Source: Turbatrix aceti (lineage: Eukaryota > Nematoda > Chromadorea > Rhabditida > Panagrolaimidae). Taken from it: 64,000 nucleotides of DNA. Location of the stretch: NCBI GenBank assembly GCA_963969345.1, contig OZ017769.1:8807725-8871724 (forward strand), given 5' to 3'. Within the stretch, counting starts at the first letter, position 1, and each line of letters begins with the position of its first letter. The translations under genes were made by a program, and so were the position numbers. The notes beneath the pieces are model-generated. The model saw only the letters and a list, made by a program, of their open reading frames with translations, did not search any database and was not told where the DNA came from. Shown here one piece after another: positions 33,279 to 44,984 of this stretch.

Positions 33279-34239
33279 ATGTACGAAGAAACGACGTATA
33301 CGACATCTCGGACCGAATATCGGCCGTATGAGGTCCACGAGGTTTCGGGATGTGGCCCGAATCTCGATACCGGCTACCTGCAGACCCTTCCGGGCATGCT
33401 CAAGCTCGCACATATCGTAAGTTTTGTTTTTTTCCGGGGACTGTAAACAAAAACAAACAAAATTAGTTGTTTTTTTGTTCAGCTTCTGTGTTTCCTGACA
33501 TTTCTGTGCGTCATCGTGGGTGGTCCAGGCCACTTTAGCGGCGTCAGTTTTGCGACTTTTGTTACGGTATTTGGAATGAGCATTTCTTCTATTTTGCTCA
33601 TGCTTTACCTGTTTCACGTCGTTGACCAGTTTCAGCACCTGCCGATTATTGTTACGGTTCGTAGATTATTTTTGGGGGTTTCAAGGTGGAAATTACCGTT
33701 TTTTTTCAGGAAATGATCTACTGCTTCGCGTGGACCATCTTCTTCTTCATCACCGGCAGCGTGCTCGCTGTTGCGTCCGTTACGTTCAGTGGCGCCGCTT
33801 TTTGGGCTGTTGCTGCCGTGAGTTTTTAGTTTTTTTATCGTATTTTTTTTATAACGTATTTTCAATCGTTCATTTTTTAAACTTTTTTTTGCATTTTTTG
33901 AAGCAAACATTTTTCTTGCAACATTGTTTATCGCTTTTTTTAACAACAACGAACGTTGAAAAAATCCCACGCAACAAACAACAACTGACAAAAATATCAG
34001 TCGCTAAAGCGAAGAAGCGAATAAAAAAAGAAAAGAATAATGAATTTAGTTTTTTTGCAAAGTTATTTTATTGGTAAGAATTGATGATTTTGCAGTTTTT
34101 CTCTTTCTCCGCCATGTGTGCCTACGGCCTCGACTGCTACCTCAAGTTCCTGGCGTGGAAGGGCGATGAGGTGGCGCTGGGTGGCGGACCGGCCTATCGG
34201 CAGTCTACGACGGCGCGACAACCACCTCAAAACGTCTGA
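33279..34239 (+). CDS. MARVEL-domain tetraspan membrane protein (CKLF-like/CMTM type)
   Basis: Four exons: 33279-33416, 33483-33656, 33710-33817, 34096-34239, all phase 0, 187 aa. A Tyr/Thr-rich cytosolic N-terminus (1-40) is followed by four hydrophobic helices: LAHILLCFLTFLCVIVGG, FVTVFGMSISSILLMLYLF, MIYCFAWTIFFFITGSVLAV and AAFWAVAAFFSFSAMCAYG. It ends with a short polar tail. The spacing fits MARVEL proteins, which act in membrane apposition and vesicle traffic. The ATG follows CCAGATCACGGGAACTTC. The in-frame sequence upstream lacks an ATG. AATAAA at 34296. Confidence 0.82.
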
Positions 34240-34295
34240 TTGCCGATCATTGCCAAAACACATGAATTCAAATTGCTCAAATTTTTGTTCTGAAG

Positions 34296-34301
34296 AATAA
34301 A
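34296..34301 (+). terminator. Polyadenylation signal of the MARVEL gene
   Basis: AATAAA 57 bp after the stop codon. The following DNA to 34951 is AT-rich and shows only a GTTCG/CGAAC repeat scrap at 34566-34636. Confidence 0.55.
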
Positions 34302-34951
34302 AAAAGAAATTTTAAAACCTGTGTTCCACAGACTTTGACCGGATGCTTTTTTTTCGAGTTGGTTTTTTTTTAGAGAAAAACTTTGCTTCAAGACGTTGCA
34401 CACAAATGCTTATTTATTTATGGCGTGCAAAAAAACAAAATCAAAGACATGAAAAATATTTATCCTTTCGCATTCACGGATCAACTGACCAGGCTGCCAA
34501 GTTTCAAGAAAAATGATGACCAACTCAAATTTGAAATTATTTTATCTACTGGAAAAAAACTAAATATTTATTCCATGTTCGTTCGCAAACACGGTAAAAA
34601 ATGTTCGTGTTTGTTTGATTTCTCGAACATAATTTTACAGTCACGACAATGTCCACGTCTTCGAGCGACATTCTGGAGCGGAAAAGAAATCTGAAAAAAT
34701 TTTACAGATCCCTCAGACTTCCTGGAATCAGATACTGATTTTTCATTGCAAATTGATACTTGAATAAGTAAATTATATAATTTTTCTTATTTTTCAGTAA
34801 AAATTTTTTTTCTATTATTTTTCCGCCGAGAAAAATTTGCATAAAAATCTTGCTGTTGGTAAAAAATAATCTTGCAAGTTATGCATTGACTCAAATCCCG
34901 ACTGACATTGACTGATTGACTGACTGACTGACTTTTACTGATCCACGCACA

Positions 34952-36287
34952 ATGTCGTTCAACGGGTCTTCTTGGAGGCGAAGATCTTCTTCGAGGCGTA
35001 GTAGCCGTCGAAGCGATTCTCCGTGGCCCAGCGATGGCTCTTCTCGTCACCGGGACCGGGAATTCATAGACAGCTACTACAACTCGCCCTACGGCCGTGA
35101 GAGATCTCGGCGCAGTCGACGACGCAACCAGCCTTCGCTCCGGAGCTTAAACTACTCCGGCGACGATGAGGAAAGCTTCGATGGATCGTTTCCGGTGATC
35201 AGGACTTCGACGCCCAAAAGAAGCTTTAATAGGTCATTTCATGCGTCGCGAGGGGCCAGAGAGTGTTCGCCGATCACTCCTGTATGGATGCGGGATGAGG
35301 TAGAGACCAGTCGTCGTCTGGCGGAACCGAGAGCTTCTCCGAGGCTGAATCGGTCCGGCAGGGTTCCTGTGTCGGGGTTTAACCTGAGCGACGGGCCCTG
35401 CAGGGACGACGACAGCGACAGTGATGACGAAAGCCTGAAAAGTGCTTCTCGAAGTCCAATCAGAAAACCTCGTTCACCTGTATTCAAGGGACCAAATGTC
35501 GAATTTGTGCTCAGCACCACGGACAGCGATGAAGAAAGCTTTGATCTCGATCGGATCGCGAAGAGATCGATGGATTCTATTTTGCGCGACGCCGAAGGAC
35601 GACCGCGTCGAAAACCGGAGCCGGAGCGAGAGCCGGAGTCTGAACCAGAACCCTCCGTTGAGGATCTGGTCTTCAAGTTCGACGACGAAAACCAGGTGGG
35701 CGTTTCGGGCCCTTCCCATCAAAGCAGGTACGCCACACCAGGGAGGAAGATGGACCGTTCCTATCATGATCCGCGGAGCAGTTACTGGGACGGAACCTTC
35801 GCCACGCGTCCTAGTAGCCAACCCCCTACCCCTAGCCCCCCGCCCCCGCGAAAAAGAAGCCCGAATATGTTGGATCCTCCGGTGTGGAAGCGTAACGCGT
35901 CTCCTGGAAGAAGCTTTCACTGGAACAAGTGGGACCTCGTACCCGTCCCTAACTACTACGCCGATCACAACGCGCTTCATCGAAAGTATCCCGTGACCAT
36001 GAAGCAGAGGATTCTCGGACAGAAGAAAGACGTCCGAACTGCCAAAATGGACGAGTCCATTCAGCGAAGATTCTACAGACGACCCCTTCGATGCTCCACT
36101 CCGCGAGGCGTCGCTGAAGACTTTTCGGTGAGTTTGAAGCGGGAACAAAAAAATATTTATGCTTTTGATGGTTTTTCAGGGCGACGAGTGCCCAGCTATG
36201 CCCCGCGACTACTACAAGTGCAATCCCGTCGTAAAGAGAGAGCCACAGGGAGTTCTCGCCAGGCTCAAGAGAAGGCTGGATCGATAG
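34952..36287 (+). CDS. Arg/Ser-rich intrinsically disordered protein, unknown family
   Basis: Two exons, 34952-36127 and 36180-36287, phase 0, 427 aa. The N-terminus is a run of RS/RRSS dipeptides (residues 8-70), as in SR-type splicing factors, but no RRM is present. Acidic SDSDDES-like casein-kinase-2-type clusters recur (about 65, 150 and 190), followed by EPE repeats and a Pro-rich PTPSPPPPRKRSP stretch. The C-terminal 100 residues are better ordered, with Trp and Tyr (VWKRNASPGRSFHWNKWDLVPVPNYY is one continuous region) and may be the functional core. Clear GC-rich codon bias and a clean splice argue for a real gene. I recognise no orthologue. AATAAA at 36318. Confidence 0.75.
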
Positions 36288-36317
36288 CCGCTGCCAAAGA
36301 TTCTATCGAATGCGAAA

Positions 36318-36323
36318 AATAAA
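36318..36323 (+). terminator. Polyadenylation signal of the Arg/Ser-rich gene
   Basis: AATAAA 31 bp downstream of the stop codon. From here to the TATA box at 37149 there is AT-rich DNA with no gene. A short phrase (ACTTACGATACA...CTGAAGAT) is repeated at 36921 and 37036. Confidence 0.55.
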
Positions 36324-37148
36324 GTTGTGCCAAAACTTGCGAGATTTTTAGAGGAGCAGAGGTCTGACGGTTTCGAGGATGCCGATCGTGTTAGAGATGA
36401 AGTTGCATTCCACCTCTAAAAGTGACGGAAACCCGCGAGAAATAACAAAATAGAATTTTTTTTGCTTTTAAGCACAATTTTTAACAACCATCTGAAACTC
36501 TACACTTTTAGATTTCTGAAACGTTACGTTAACGCAAGATTCAGACTTACGTATTTTTTATTGAAGAAAAATAAAATAAACATGTTTTGGAAATCAGCAG
36601 GAAAAAGGCAAACATAAAACAACATGTTAAAATATTCTAGGATAGGATTTTCCTTGATCGGGCACGTTGTGAAAAATCTTAACAAAATTAGATAACAAAA
36701 AACAAAACAGATGAATTTTGTGCCGAAATTGTAGACACCTATGAGGAGGGTTTAAAATTAATTTTTTTTTATTTTTCAGAAGCCGTATTCTGGAGTTATG
36801 GTTTCTCAAACCTTTTGACGATGTTCTCAATTTAAAAAAGAAATGATATATACGGTGTTTTCGGTGGCTCTGAAGCCAATTGTTACGTTGTTAGACTTTG
36901 CTAGAGAGCCTTTGTATCACGACTTACGATACATACTCTGAAGATAGTAGTACAAAATTTAACTTTCTAGTAACGCCAACGCTAAATTCAGATTCACAGC
37001 GCTCGAACAATAGAAATTTCAGCCCTTGTCCTACGACTTACGATACACATCCTGAAGATTCTGCAAAATTTAATTTCCTAGTCCGCCAACAACCTACTTG
37101 ACATGCATTAAAAAATTTATATGCAGGATTTGCCGAGTTTTTGGGGGA

Positions 37149-37156
37149 TATAAATA
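37149..37156 (+). promoter_or_regulatory. TATA box of the small secreted peptide gene
   Basis: TATAAATA lies 50 bp upstream of the ATG at 37206. A short GC-richer leader (about 37175-37205) follows, which suits transcription start about 25-30 bp after the box. Confidence 0.6.
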
Positions 37157-37205
37157 CGAGCACAAAAGCTCGGAAGACAGTTCACTTGGAATCATCGGTT
37201 CTACA

Positions 37206-37385
37206 ATGAAGTTCTTCTTGGTTGTCTTCGTTCTCCTTGCTATTGTCGCCACTGCGACTGCATATCCCCTCGATGCAGACAGTTACTTGGACGCCTTTAA
37301 AAACCATGATAAATGGAATTTTGGATCTTCATGTGATAATCTTCCTTGCCGAGGTGGAAATTTCAGGCACCATTGGTTTGGATAA
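37206..37385 (+). CDS. Small secreted peptide precursor
   Basis: Single exon, 59 aa. Residues 1-19 are a textbook signal peptide (Lys then a run of F/L/V/A ending ATATA, likely cleavage before YPLDAD). The mature part of about 40 residues has two cysteines (SSCDNLPCRGG) that could form one disulfide, and ends in an aromatic HHWFG. A TATA box sits 50 bp upstream and AATAAA signals near 37492-37500 downstream. The compact TATA-signal peptide-polyA layout is that of an expressed secreted peptide such as an antimicrobial or neuropeptide-like product. The C-terminal FG could become an amidated Phe. No family was recognised. Confidence 0.65.
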   Translation: MKFFLVVFVLLAIVATATAYPLDADSYLDAFKNHDKWNFGSSCDNLPCRGGNFRHHWFG

Positions 37386-38181
37386 TTTGCTATGCCCCCC
37401 TTACGTGGGTCCTGATTAATCGCAATGCCAACACCCATGGATACCAGCTACTGATTTTTCCTGACTTCAAAAATTGACATGTTGGATGATGAAATAAATA
37501 AAATGCACGCAAAATTTTACAATGAGGGCAGGGCAAGCGTGGTTGAGGCCGATTTAGGGAAAGTACGCCAACCCCGATTCCAATGCCTTTGGAGTCGCTC
37601 CGCTCGGGCTTACCCCTCCATTTTTAACCAAAATTAAACCTAATGATGTCGGATACATTTTAGTAGCCGGCGGTTGAACGTCTGCGTACATATGCCATAA
37701 AACGCATGATTGTTTCTCTAACATTCGAACAAACAGAACAACGGACAGATTTTTCGCATATTTTACAAAATTTTGTTCAAACTGGGCATAAAAACGTAAA
37801 CTTCGGTACTACGCGTTCTTACGTTTTTGGTGACAGTTTTCCTACACTTTTTATTGCCGAATTGACACTATTTGCCATTTTTTTAAAAATAACATCAATT
37901 TCGGCACTGTCATGCTGATTTTACCTAAATTTTTGTTCGCTTTATCTGTTCGGAAAATTTACTTTTGTTCGCGAACGAACTCGAATAAAGCAAATCTGGA
38001 ACACAAACGCAAAAATTTGAAATTGTTCGCGAACAAACTCGAACGAACACGAACGTTCGCCAATCCCTGTGCACGGTTCTGCTCCTTTGTTTTTCAACAA
38101 CGACCGTAAAAATAATCATTCGGTTACTTTATAAGCTCTTTAAATAAACATTATTACAAAGTCGTTCCCCAGAAGGATCAC
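37386..38181. repeat. Intergenic region with a hAT-like right end
   Basis: 37930-38069 carries GTTCGCGAACGAAC phrases and ends in GTTCGCCAATCCCTG, close to the inverse terminus of the hAT MITE at 13823. No left end was found. 37524-37620 is a GC-rich block that does not look coding. No gene seen. Confidence 0.4.
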
Positions 38182-41100
38182 CTACAACCCTTTCTGCTGT
38201 GCGAGTTCGTTGAGGAACTTTCTGTGATTGTTCCTTGCATTCTCGCTTCGAGTCAGCGTGATGGCGTCAAAGTGTGCCAGGAGAGCCTCGTAATCGATGG
38301 CAGCGGTGGCCGGAGAACCCGTCGAAGAGGCGGTAAGTTGCCCGAACTTGGCGGGTCGAGGCACGGTGGTCAGGTAGGATACGAGTTGGACCCGGTGTTG
38401 GAGTGTCTGGAAGACGTCGGTCTGGGGCACCAGCATGAGTAGCGCCGAAAGCACGGTTGCGAGCGGGCGCTGGCTTTCCTCGAACAACAAATCCATTCTT
38501 ACGTCTGAAAATCGGTTTTTTTTTCTGTGGAAAAAAATTTTAGTGTAAAAAAAAAACTCACAAGCCAAAATTGGGGATTCAATGAGCTGGACGAGTCTGT
38601 CGATTTCGGCGAGCAGCTCGACGGACACGTTCACCTCGGCGAGACGGGGCACGAGTTCTGCGGCGTGGGTGTAGCTCTTGGAGAGCAGGCACAGTGCGAG
38701 TAGGCAGATGGGCTGGTGACTCCAGCAACGGTAGAGGCACTCGAAGAGGCTTACGCAATCCTGAAAAGTCACATTCGTAAAAAATGTAGCAAAAAATTAA
38801 ACAATGGCACATCAGAAAAATAAAAAATAGTATTATTTTTCGAAAAAAATGCCAAAAACTACGATTTTTCATACAAAAAAAATTTTACCAGCATTTTGGC
38901 AAAAAAATTGTTTTTCAGGATTTTTTAAACATTTCTTTTCTAAGTTTTTTAAAATTAAAATTAAATAGTTTTGCGTGAATTCGGGTTTTCAATTTTTACT
39001 ACTGCATTTTGTAAAAATTAGAAAAAAATTATTTGTTTAAAAAAATTACTAGCGAAGTAAAAATTCGAAACAAAATTCTTTAAGTAAAAAAATGAAAAAA
39101 AATTGACATTTAAAAAAAATTTTTATCATAAAAAAAACCAAAAAAAATTGTCGACAACGCCCAACTTTGAGCCATGTATTTAAAAATGCCAAAAAAAACA
39201 AACATTTGCGACAGGATCCTTGAGTTTCTGCCTGAGCTGGAACATCTCCGGGGCAGTGAGAAGAATCGCGTTGAGGATGCCGACCATGCGAGAGATGAAG
39301 TCATCCACCGACTGCTGGATAGCGCTGCTCGGTGCCCTCTTGAGCACCGGAGTCGACGACGTCGAAGCCGCCGCTCCAATCGAGTCAAAATCAGGTAGCA
39401 GGATCGCGAAGGCACGATAGACGTCCTGGGGGTCGAGCAGGAGGCAGAGCTGCCGGATAATCGACGTGCCACGGTTGACGACCAGATCCGGATCGCTCCG
39501 GAACTTCTGAACCACGCAGATGCCAAACTTGACGAGGTACGGTCGAACGGCCTGGAGCTCGTCGTTGACGGACTGGGGCAGGTTGAAGGAGGCGATGTCG
39601 ACGTCGTCCTGCTGCGTCTGACCGCAGATGTCCGTGATGAGGAGGATGTCGAGTTCGAGGACGTCGTCCGCCTGGTCGCAGAGGATGTCGATGAGACGGG
39701 GAAAAACGCGTTCGATGTATTTGTACATCTCTGCCGACTGATTTGCGTGCAGGTGACGGACCCACTTCAGACAGGCCTTTCGAGTCTCCCGTTTCTCGTT
39801 TCCAACGTGTTGCAAAATAACATCGACGACCGGACTCACCTCGATTTTTGTATTTCTCGTAACCAACAAAAAAAGTCGTTCATTGATTTCCTGTGCCTTG
39901 AGTCCTTCGTCGTGGAGCCAGGGAAGCACCGCAGTCAGCAGCGTCGAGATATTGGGCAGCAGAGCAGTGCCAAAGTCGACGAGCAACTGATTCATCCATT
40001 CGAGGGCCATCTTCCGGGCCACGGGGTTCGCGCCGGGAGAGACGTGGAGGTTGAGGATGTTGATGAGGCTGCCGAGGTCAATCTGCTCCTGTTCCTTCTT
40101 GGGCTGCAGCTTGTACCGTAGCTCGGTGATGACCGCGGTCGTGGTATCCCGGACCATTTGGGAGGGGTCGTCGAGGGCCTTGAAAATGCCATCCACGACT
40201 TCGGGAATGTAAGACGTCACCGAGAAGGATGGGACTTTGAGAATCGTGTGGAACTAAAAAAACAAAAATATTAAAACTTTAGGTAAAAAATTGCAAAAAC
40301 TCTCAAAAGCACATTTTTATATAAAAAAGAACGTAAACATGGGCACAAAACAAAAAAAATTATAAAATCATAATTTTAGGTAAAATAACATAAACTTTTC
40401 ACAAATCATAAAAACAAAATTTTGACAAGAAAAAAAACGTCAAAAAAAAATTTGATAAAAAAACGTTTTTTTGGAAAAATTTTTGGAAAACCTGTAAAAA
40501 GCTCCTAAAAAAGAACAACTTTAGGCCAAAAAGAACGTAAACCGTGGTCAAATACCAAAACAAATTTTGGATTACGTTGATTTATTTTTTTTCATAAAAA
40601 CTCACCCAGCTGATAATAAACCGCCGATTCGACGAGTTTACGGTGTGAATCCGTTCCCGAATCAGAAGCATAAGCTGATCGAGGTCAAAGTTCGCCGACC
40701 CAACGACGATCTCCTTCATCAGCCTGTCGAGCAGCTCTGCGCCATTCCGGACATTCTGATCCGTGTCAGAAGCAAGTTTCCAAAACTTGTCAAAAAGAAT
40801 GTCAAAGTGATCGAGCGCGGAACTCCTGCAGATCTTGACGATGTTGTAGAGCGATTCGCACGCGTAGTACCGCACACGCTGGTCGGCATCGTCGAAACAG
40901 GTCAGGACAGGTGTGATCAGCTTGCCGGAGTACGTCGGGGCTTTCTGGAGGAAAAAATGAGTTGGTGGAATGCAACTTATAATAGAAGGTAACTTACGTC
41001 CTTCCCGAGAGCGATAGCGACGGCAGCGAGCCCGATAAGCCCGCCGTTTCTGTTCTGGCTGTTGGGCGTGACGGCGAGGCCTTCGAGGACGTTGATGAGG

Positions 41101-41332
41101 CGTTCAAGCTCGACGGATTGGTCATTTTTCATGAGATCTCTCACCTGTCTAAAAGGGAAAAACCATCTTGCCACGTGGCGCTCGTTCACAGAAACAAAAA
41201 TATATAAAAACAAAAAAAGTCGACGACCCACTTTTCGATTTCCAAGGCCGCTGATTTTCGTTTTTCGTAGAGTTTGTCGGTGAGTGTCCGGATGACATTC
41301 TGCGACAACGGAGAGTACTGGCTATCTGCCAT
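38182..41332 (-). CDS. VAC14: VAC14 scaffold protein of the PIKfyve complex
   Basis: Six exons: 41232-41332, 40998-41148, 40606-40944, about 39204-40253, 38562-38760, 38182-38504; phases agree, 720 aa (human 782). It is a HEAT-repeat protein throughout. The N-terminus [27 protein letters not shown], the block [23 protein letters not shown] and the C-terminal block [18 protein letters not shown] are VAC14 signatures. VAC14 scaffolds the FAB1/PIKfyve kinase and FIG4 phosphatase on endolysosomal membranes and controls PI(3,5)P2. The donor of exon 4 is weak: GTCGCA (39212) or GTTTGT (39203) both keep frame. The C. elegans gene is vacl-14. Confidence 0.92.
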
Positions 41333-42078
41333 GTCGTTGGTAGTCTGCTTGTTTTTTGCCGGAGTAGCGAAGGCAAACGAGCAACAATGCACTCGCAGAG
41401 AAGCCTTGGAAACAAGAGCAACTGATAGCCGGGCAACGCGATGGACTACTACTACCTCTCGATGCAAACGTGGACCACGCTAGTTTTTTGAAAGCTCAAC
41501 GTGTTTGCTGTTACGCACGTTTTGCCAAATAAATGCCACAGGTGCAAATTTGTCGGCGATTCTGCGCGCTCAAAGGCACAAATGATTTTGTATATTTGGC
41601 TTGCGGAATCCCCGAAGCCATTCCAAAATTTCCAAAAGATCTGCATGTTACTGCAGACGAAACATACCTCCGAGGGTGCTATTACCAAACCTGAGAATGG
41701 CAATCAAACCGATTATAATGGACGATTTGATGCTTTTTATACGCTTTTTTGGGGTCATTGAATTAGCATCTTATTAGTTTCTGGAATATTCGGAAGATGG
41801 AAATGATTTTTTATGCATGCAAAGATACTCTCGACACGATTTTTTGTTACGACCGCGATTACGGTACTTCAAACGATCATTTGACCGTACCAAAAATTAA
41901 TCCGTTCGAGATAATGTCAAAAACATCTGTACCGTATCTATAATTCCGTTCGAGAAAAGCAAAAAACAGGATCGTATTCAGTGTTTACGATTCTCAAAAA
42001 AAAGTTACTTTTTCGTCGTTTTCGGTCATTTTTTTTCGCTTTTTTTCATTTTTATTTGCCCAAAAATAAAAAAAGTAA
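41333..42078. other. Intergenic region
   Basis: Between the VAC14 start and the 3' end of the MSP-domain gene. 41860-41990 contains loose TACGGTA and CCGTTCGAGA phrases like those at 4085-4460. No gene recognised. Confidence 0.4.
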
Positions 42079-43340
42079 TCAATCCATCGGTTGAGTTGGG
42101 TCGAGCTGATCTCTTTCGTCAGGATTCGAGTGAAGAGCGCGGTCGAGGATAATACAGTGATTCAGCGGCAGCGTGGTTCTATCGGCCGGAACCGGGTACC
42201 CGATGGCCTCAAAGGCATCCCGGATATTCTGAGGCACTTTGATGCCCTGGCAGTCGTCCATCTTACGCAACAAATTCGTCAGCGGTGAGGGTGCGTGATA
42301 TCTGAGAATTTTTTTTGTAATTTTTTATGGATGGTCTTGGACGGATTTTCTCTGTCACATACCGTATCGTAGAAACCAGTGGCTGAAGATTGGTATCGAA
42401 GAGCGCGTACTGCAAAGCGGCCTAAAATACGTATTTTTCTGTATTTTTCTGTTGTTGGTGTGTATTTTGCGTGATCTTTGCATTATTGCCTAACCTCCGA
42501 CAACCCGGCCCATTTGTTGCGCGAAATGACGCAGACCTTCTCAGGCACAAATTCAACGTCGAAGCGGGTCGAATGGGGCTCATCGCTATGGGCACGACGA
42601 GTTATCTGAAAAAAAAACTGTCTCTTTTTTTGTTGTTCGTCCCCCGGTTCCCGGTCGATTCATGGGCCTCGTTCGGCTCCCTTTTTCCTTACTCTCCCCC
42701 CAGAGAGAGACAAAACAGACCTTGATCGTCGTAATCGAGTTCCCGCTGATTCGCCCCGTCACGGGACGCACCACGTAATCGCCGGGAGCGGAGACTTTGA
42801 CCTAAACGACGTAACGTAAAAACCAAAAAACCTTTTACGATCGCGACCCTTCCCTTTTCCCCTGAAAAAAGTGAATCACGTGCCCGAAAAATGACTGGCG
42901 TAGGACTGTCGTTTATAACCCTGTGCTCGCGGACGATGGGGGTCGTCGAGTAGAAGAGATCGACTCGGAGAGGCTCTATTTTGATGTTCACGTCGTCCAG
43001 GATTCTAAAAAGACGGGTTTTGAGACTCATTGTCTCCGGAGAACATTGAAAAACATTTATAAACTTGAAAAGAGGTCGTTTTGAGTTCACTGTTGGGTAA
43101 TCAAGGATTTTGAGTGTTTTTTGGTGTTTTTTAGTGTTGTTTCCGTCAAAACAAGTCGCGCACATACCTGCAAATATCATTTCGATTGTCGATTCCTTTG
43201 TCAGCGAGATTGACCGGTTTGTTGCCCGAGACGTTGACCGACGACGCCTCAGCTTCCCGGCAGCCCCCTCCACCTGTCCGACGCTGTTTGGTCGTTGAAG
43301 AATCGCTCAACGGCGCTACTGCCGTGATTCCCTGTTGCAT
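42079..43340 (-). CDS. MSP-domain (major sperm protein/VAP-like) protein
   Basis: Six exons: 43168-43340, 42884-43004, 42721-42801, 42495-42605, 42363-42421, 42079-42301, giving 255 aa. Residues about 63-165 are an immunoglobulin-like MSP fold: IKIEPLRVDLF, HRVINDSPTPVIFRVKVSAP, YVVRPVTGRI, then RFDVEFVPE as the last strand. The extra N-terminal 60 residues are Ser/Thr/Gly-rich and the tail of about 90 is unrelated to cytoskeletal MSP, so it is an MSP-domain protein rather than sperm MSP itself; such domains bind FFAT-type motifs or self-assemble. The junction of exons 2 and 3 needs a GC-AG intron (donor CGG/GCACGT) to restore the uninterrupted MSP core. Confidence 0.8.
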
Positions 43341-43429
43341 GTCCGTTTGTCTTCTGCTGAATTTCCCTCTCCTGTGTCCCCCAAAATTCCATTATTCCAT
43401 CATTTTCGGCAGTTTATGCAAATCTGGAG

Positions 43430-43712
43430 GTGCGTTTGAGCGACAAAGTCCCATCCGAATCCATCCGAAGCGCACCAAGCTCAAAGACTGGAACGATATC
43501 CGCTCGCCGCCGCAAGCAGAAATACGCCAAATCGCTCGCGACGACCGACGACGACAACTGGGCAGTCCGACTGTCAGACTGGCGCCCACAGAGACTACGT
43601 GGAAGCCAAGCGACCGCTAGGACGACCACGCATGCGCTGGACCGACGACCTCGCCATTGCCTACAACGCTTCTACCAAGGACTTCGATTTCAGACGGATT
43701 GTTTTTCTTTGA
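43430..43712 (+). mobile_element. RTE-type LINE remnant, C-terminal end of the Pol protein
   Basis: In one frame, an S-L-A-T-T-DDDNW...LSDWRPQ segment matches the C-terminal tail of RTE/nematode LINE polymerases. After a frame change near 43585 the sequence continues KRPLGRPRMRWTDDLA and KDFDF to a stop at 43710. The frameshift and lack of the rest of the protein mark it as dead. The same GRP-x-x-RWTDD tail occurs at 57333-57488. Confidence 0.65.
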
Positions 43713-44984
43713 TGACCCCTCTTCGTACGACCCCACTGATTTGTATAATCCCGTGTGTACGAGTAAGAGATAACTTGAATTGATGCAAATCTGGAAAAAA
43801 CTCTTCGAAAAAACAAATATGTACAAAAACAACAGGATGGGTGATGAGAGAGACAAAAACAAATGAGAGAGAGAGACAAGATCCAGTCAACTTACGGAAG
43901 ACTTTTGTTACAGAAGAAGAAGAAGAAGAAGAAGAAGAAGACAAGAGGCGGATCCGGATGTGAAGATTTCTTTTCATCCATCATCCGCGATCGATCCGAA
44001 TAGTTAAGTTACGGTATTGTGCAGGGAATAACAACGATGATGCAACAAAAAAAATTAGGAGAAGAAAAAAAAGACTTTGTACGAGGAAACAAACGAACAA
44101 TAAAAAAATCATGCCAGAGAGAGAGAGCAGAGCGTTGAGTAATAATTTCAGTTCAAAAAAATAAATGATCGTAAAAAAAATCAGTCAGTCAAAAACAGAT
44201 CAAAATTACATATTTACCATTTAGGCTACCAGAAAAATGAGAAAAAACCGCAGGCATCCAAAAAGATAATAGTAATAAAAAAATTTTTTTTGGCGAGGTT
44301 TTAGGTATAAAAAATTGAACGTAAATGATTGTACTTGTCTTTTTTTTGTGAGGGATAATATTGGAGATCTCACAGGTAGAGCTGTGCGCAAGCGTGCGCG
44401 ATGCCGCTGCCGCTTTTGCTGCGCTGCGGATCCCGATGCCATCGGAAATCTACTACACATAATAAATCCTAACAACCTGCGTGTAAATTCAAATTCGAAA
44501 CAAAAAACAGAAAAATTCAGTTTTAAAGTTTTTTTTTCGTTTTCAATAATTTTAAAATTATCAACCATTAAATTCACAAAAAAAACCATCGAAAAACACA
44601 CACATTAGCAAGCTGTGCTCCACATAAAAAAATAGAGGGTACAAAGTTGGGGGAAGGGATCGAAAAAGTTAGGATAAAAAATTTATGAGATACGAGGGCA
44701 GAAATGCTCGTGTCGGTTTCTCGATGGCGTCTGTTGTGTTGTTGGTGGTGGTTATCATCATCATCGGGTGTTGTAGGTGGTGGTGGTGGTTGGTTGGTGG
44801 CTGTTATCTGTTATCTGCCTGTTAAGAAGGGTGGGAAGGATGAAAAAGACACGGAAGAAAGAAGAAAAAGAAGAAGTGTAGACAGCGAAGATGCAGAAGA
44901 AGTAGACGAAGACGTGGAGGATGGATGAGGAAGAGGAAGAAGAGGAGCCAACTATTATATAACATAATGCGAACGGTGATTTTC
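43713..44984. other. Intergenic DNA with (GAA)n microsatellite
   Basis: Contains a (GAA)n run at about 43912-43941 and GA-rich tracts near 44115. 44700-44940 is purine-rich next to the 3' end of the acidic protein gene and is probably its 3'UTR. No gene seen. Confidence 0.45.
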
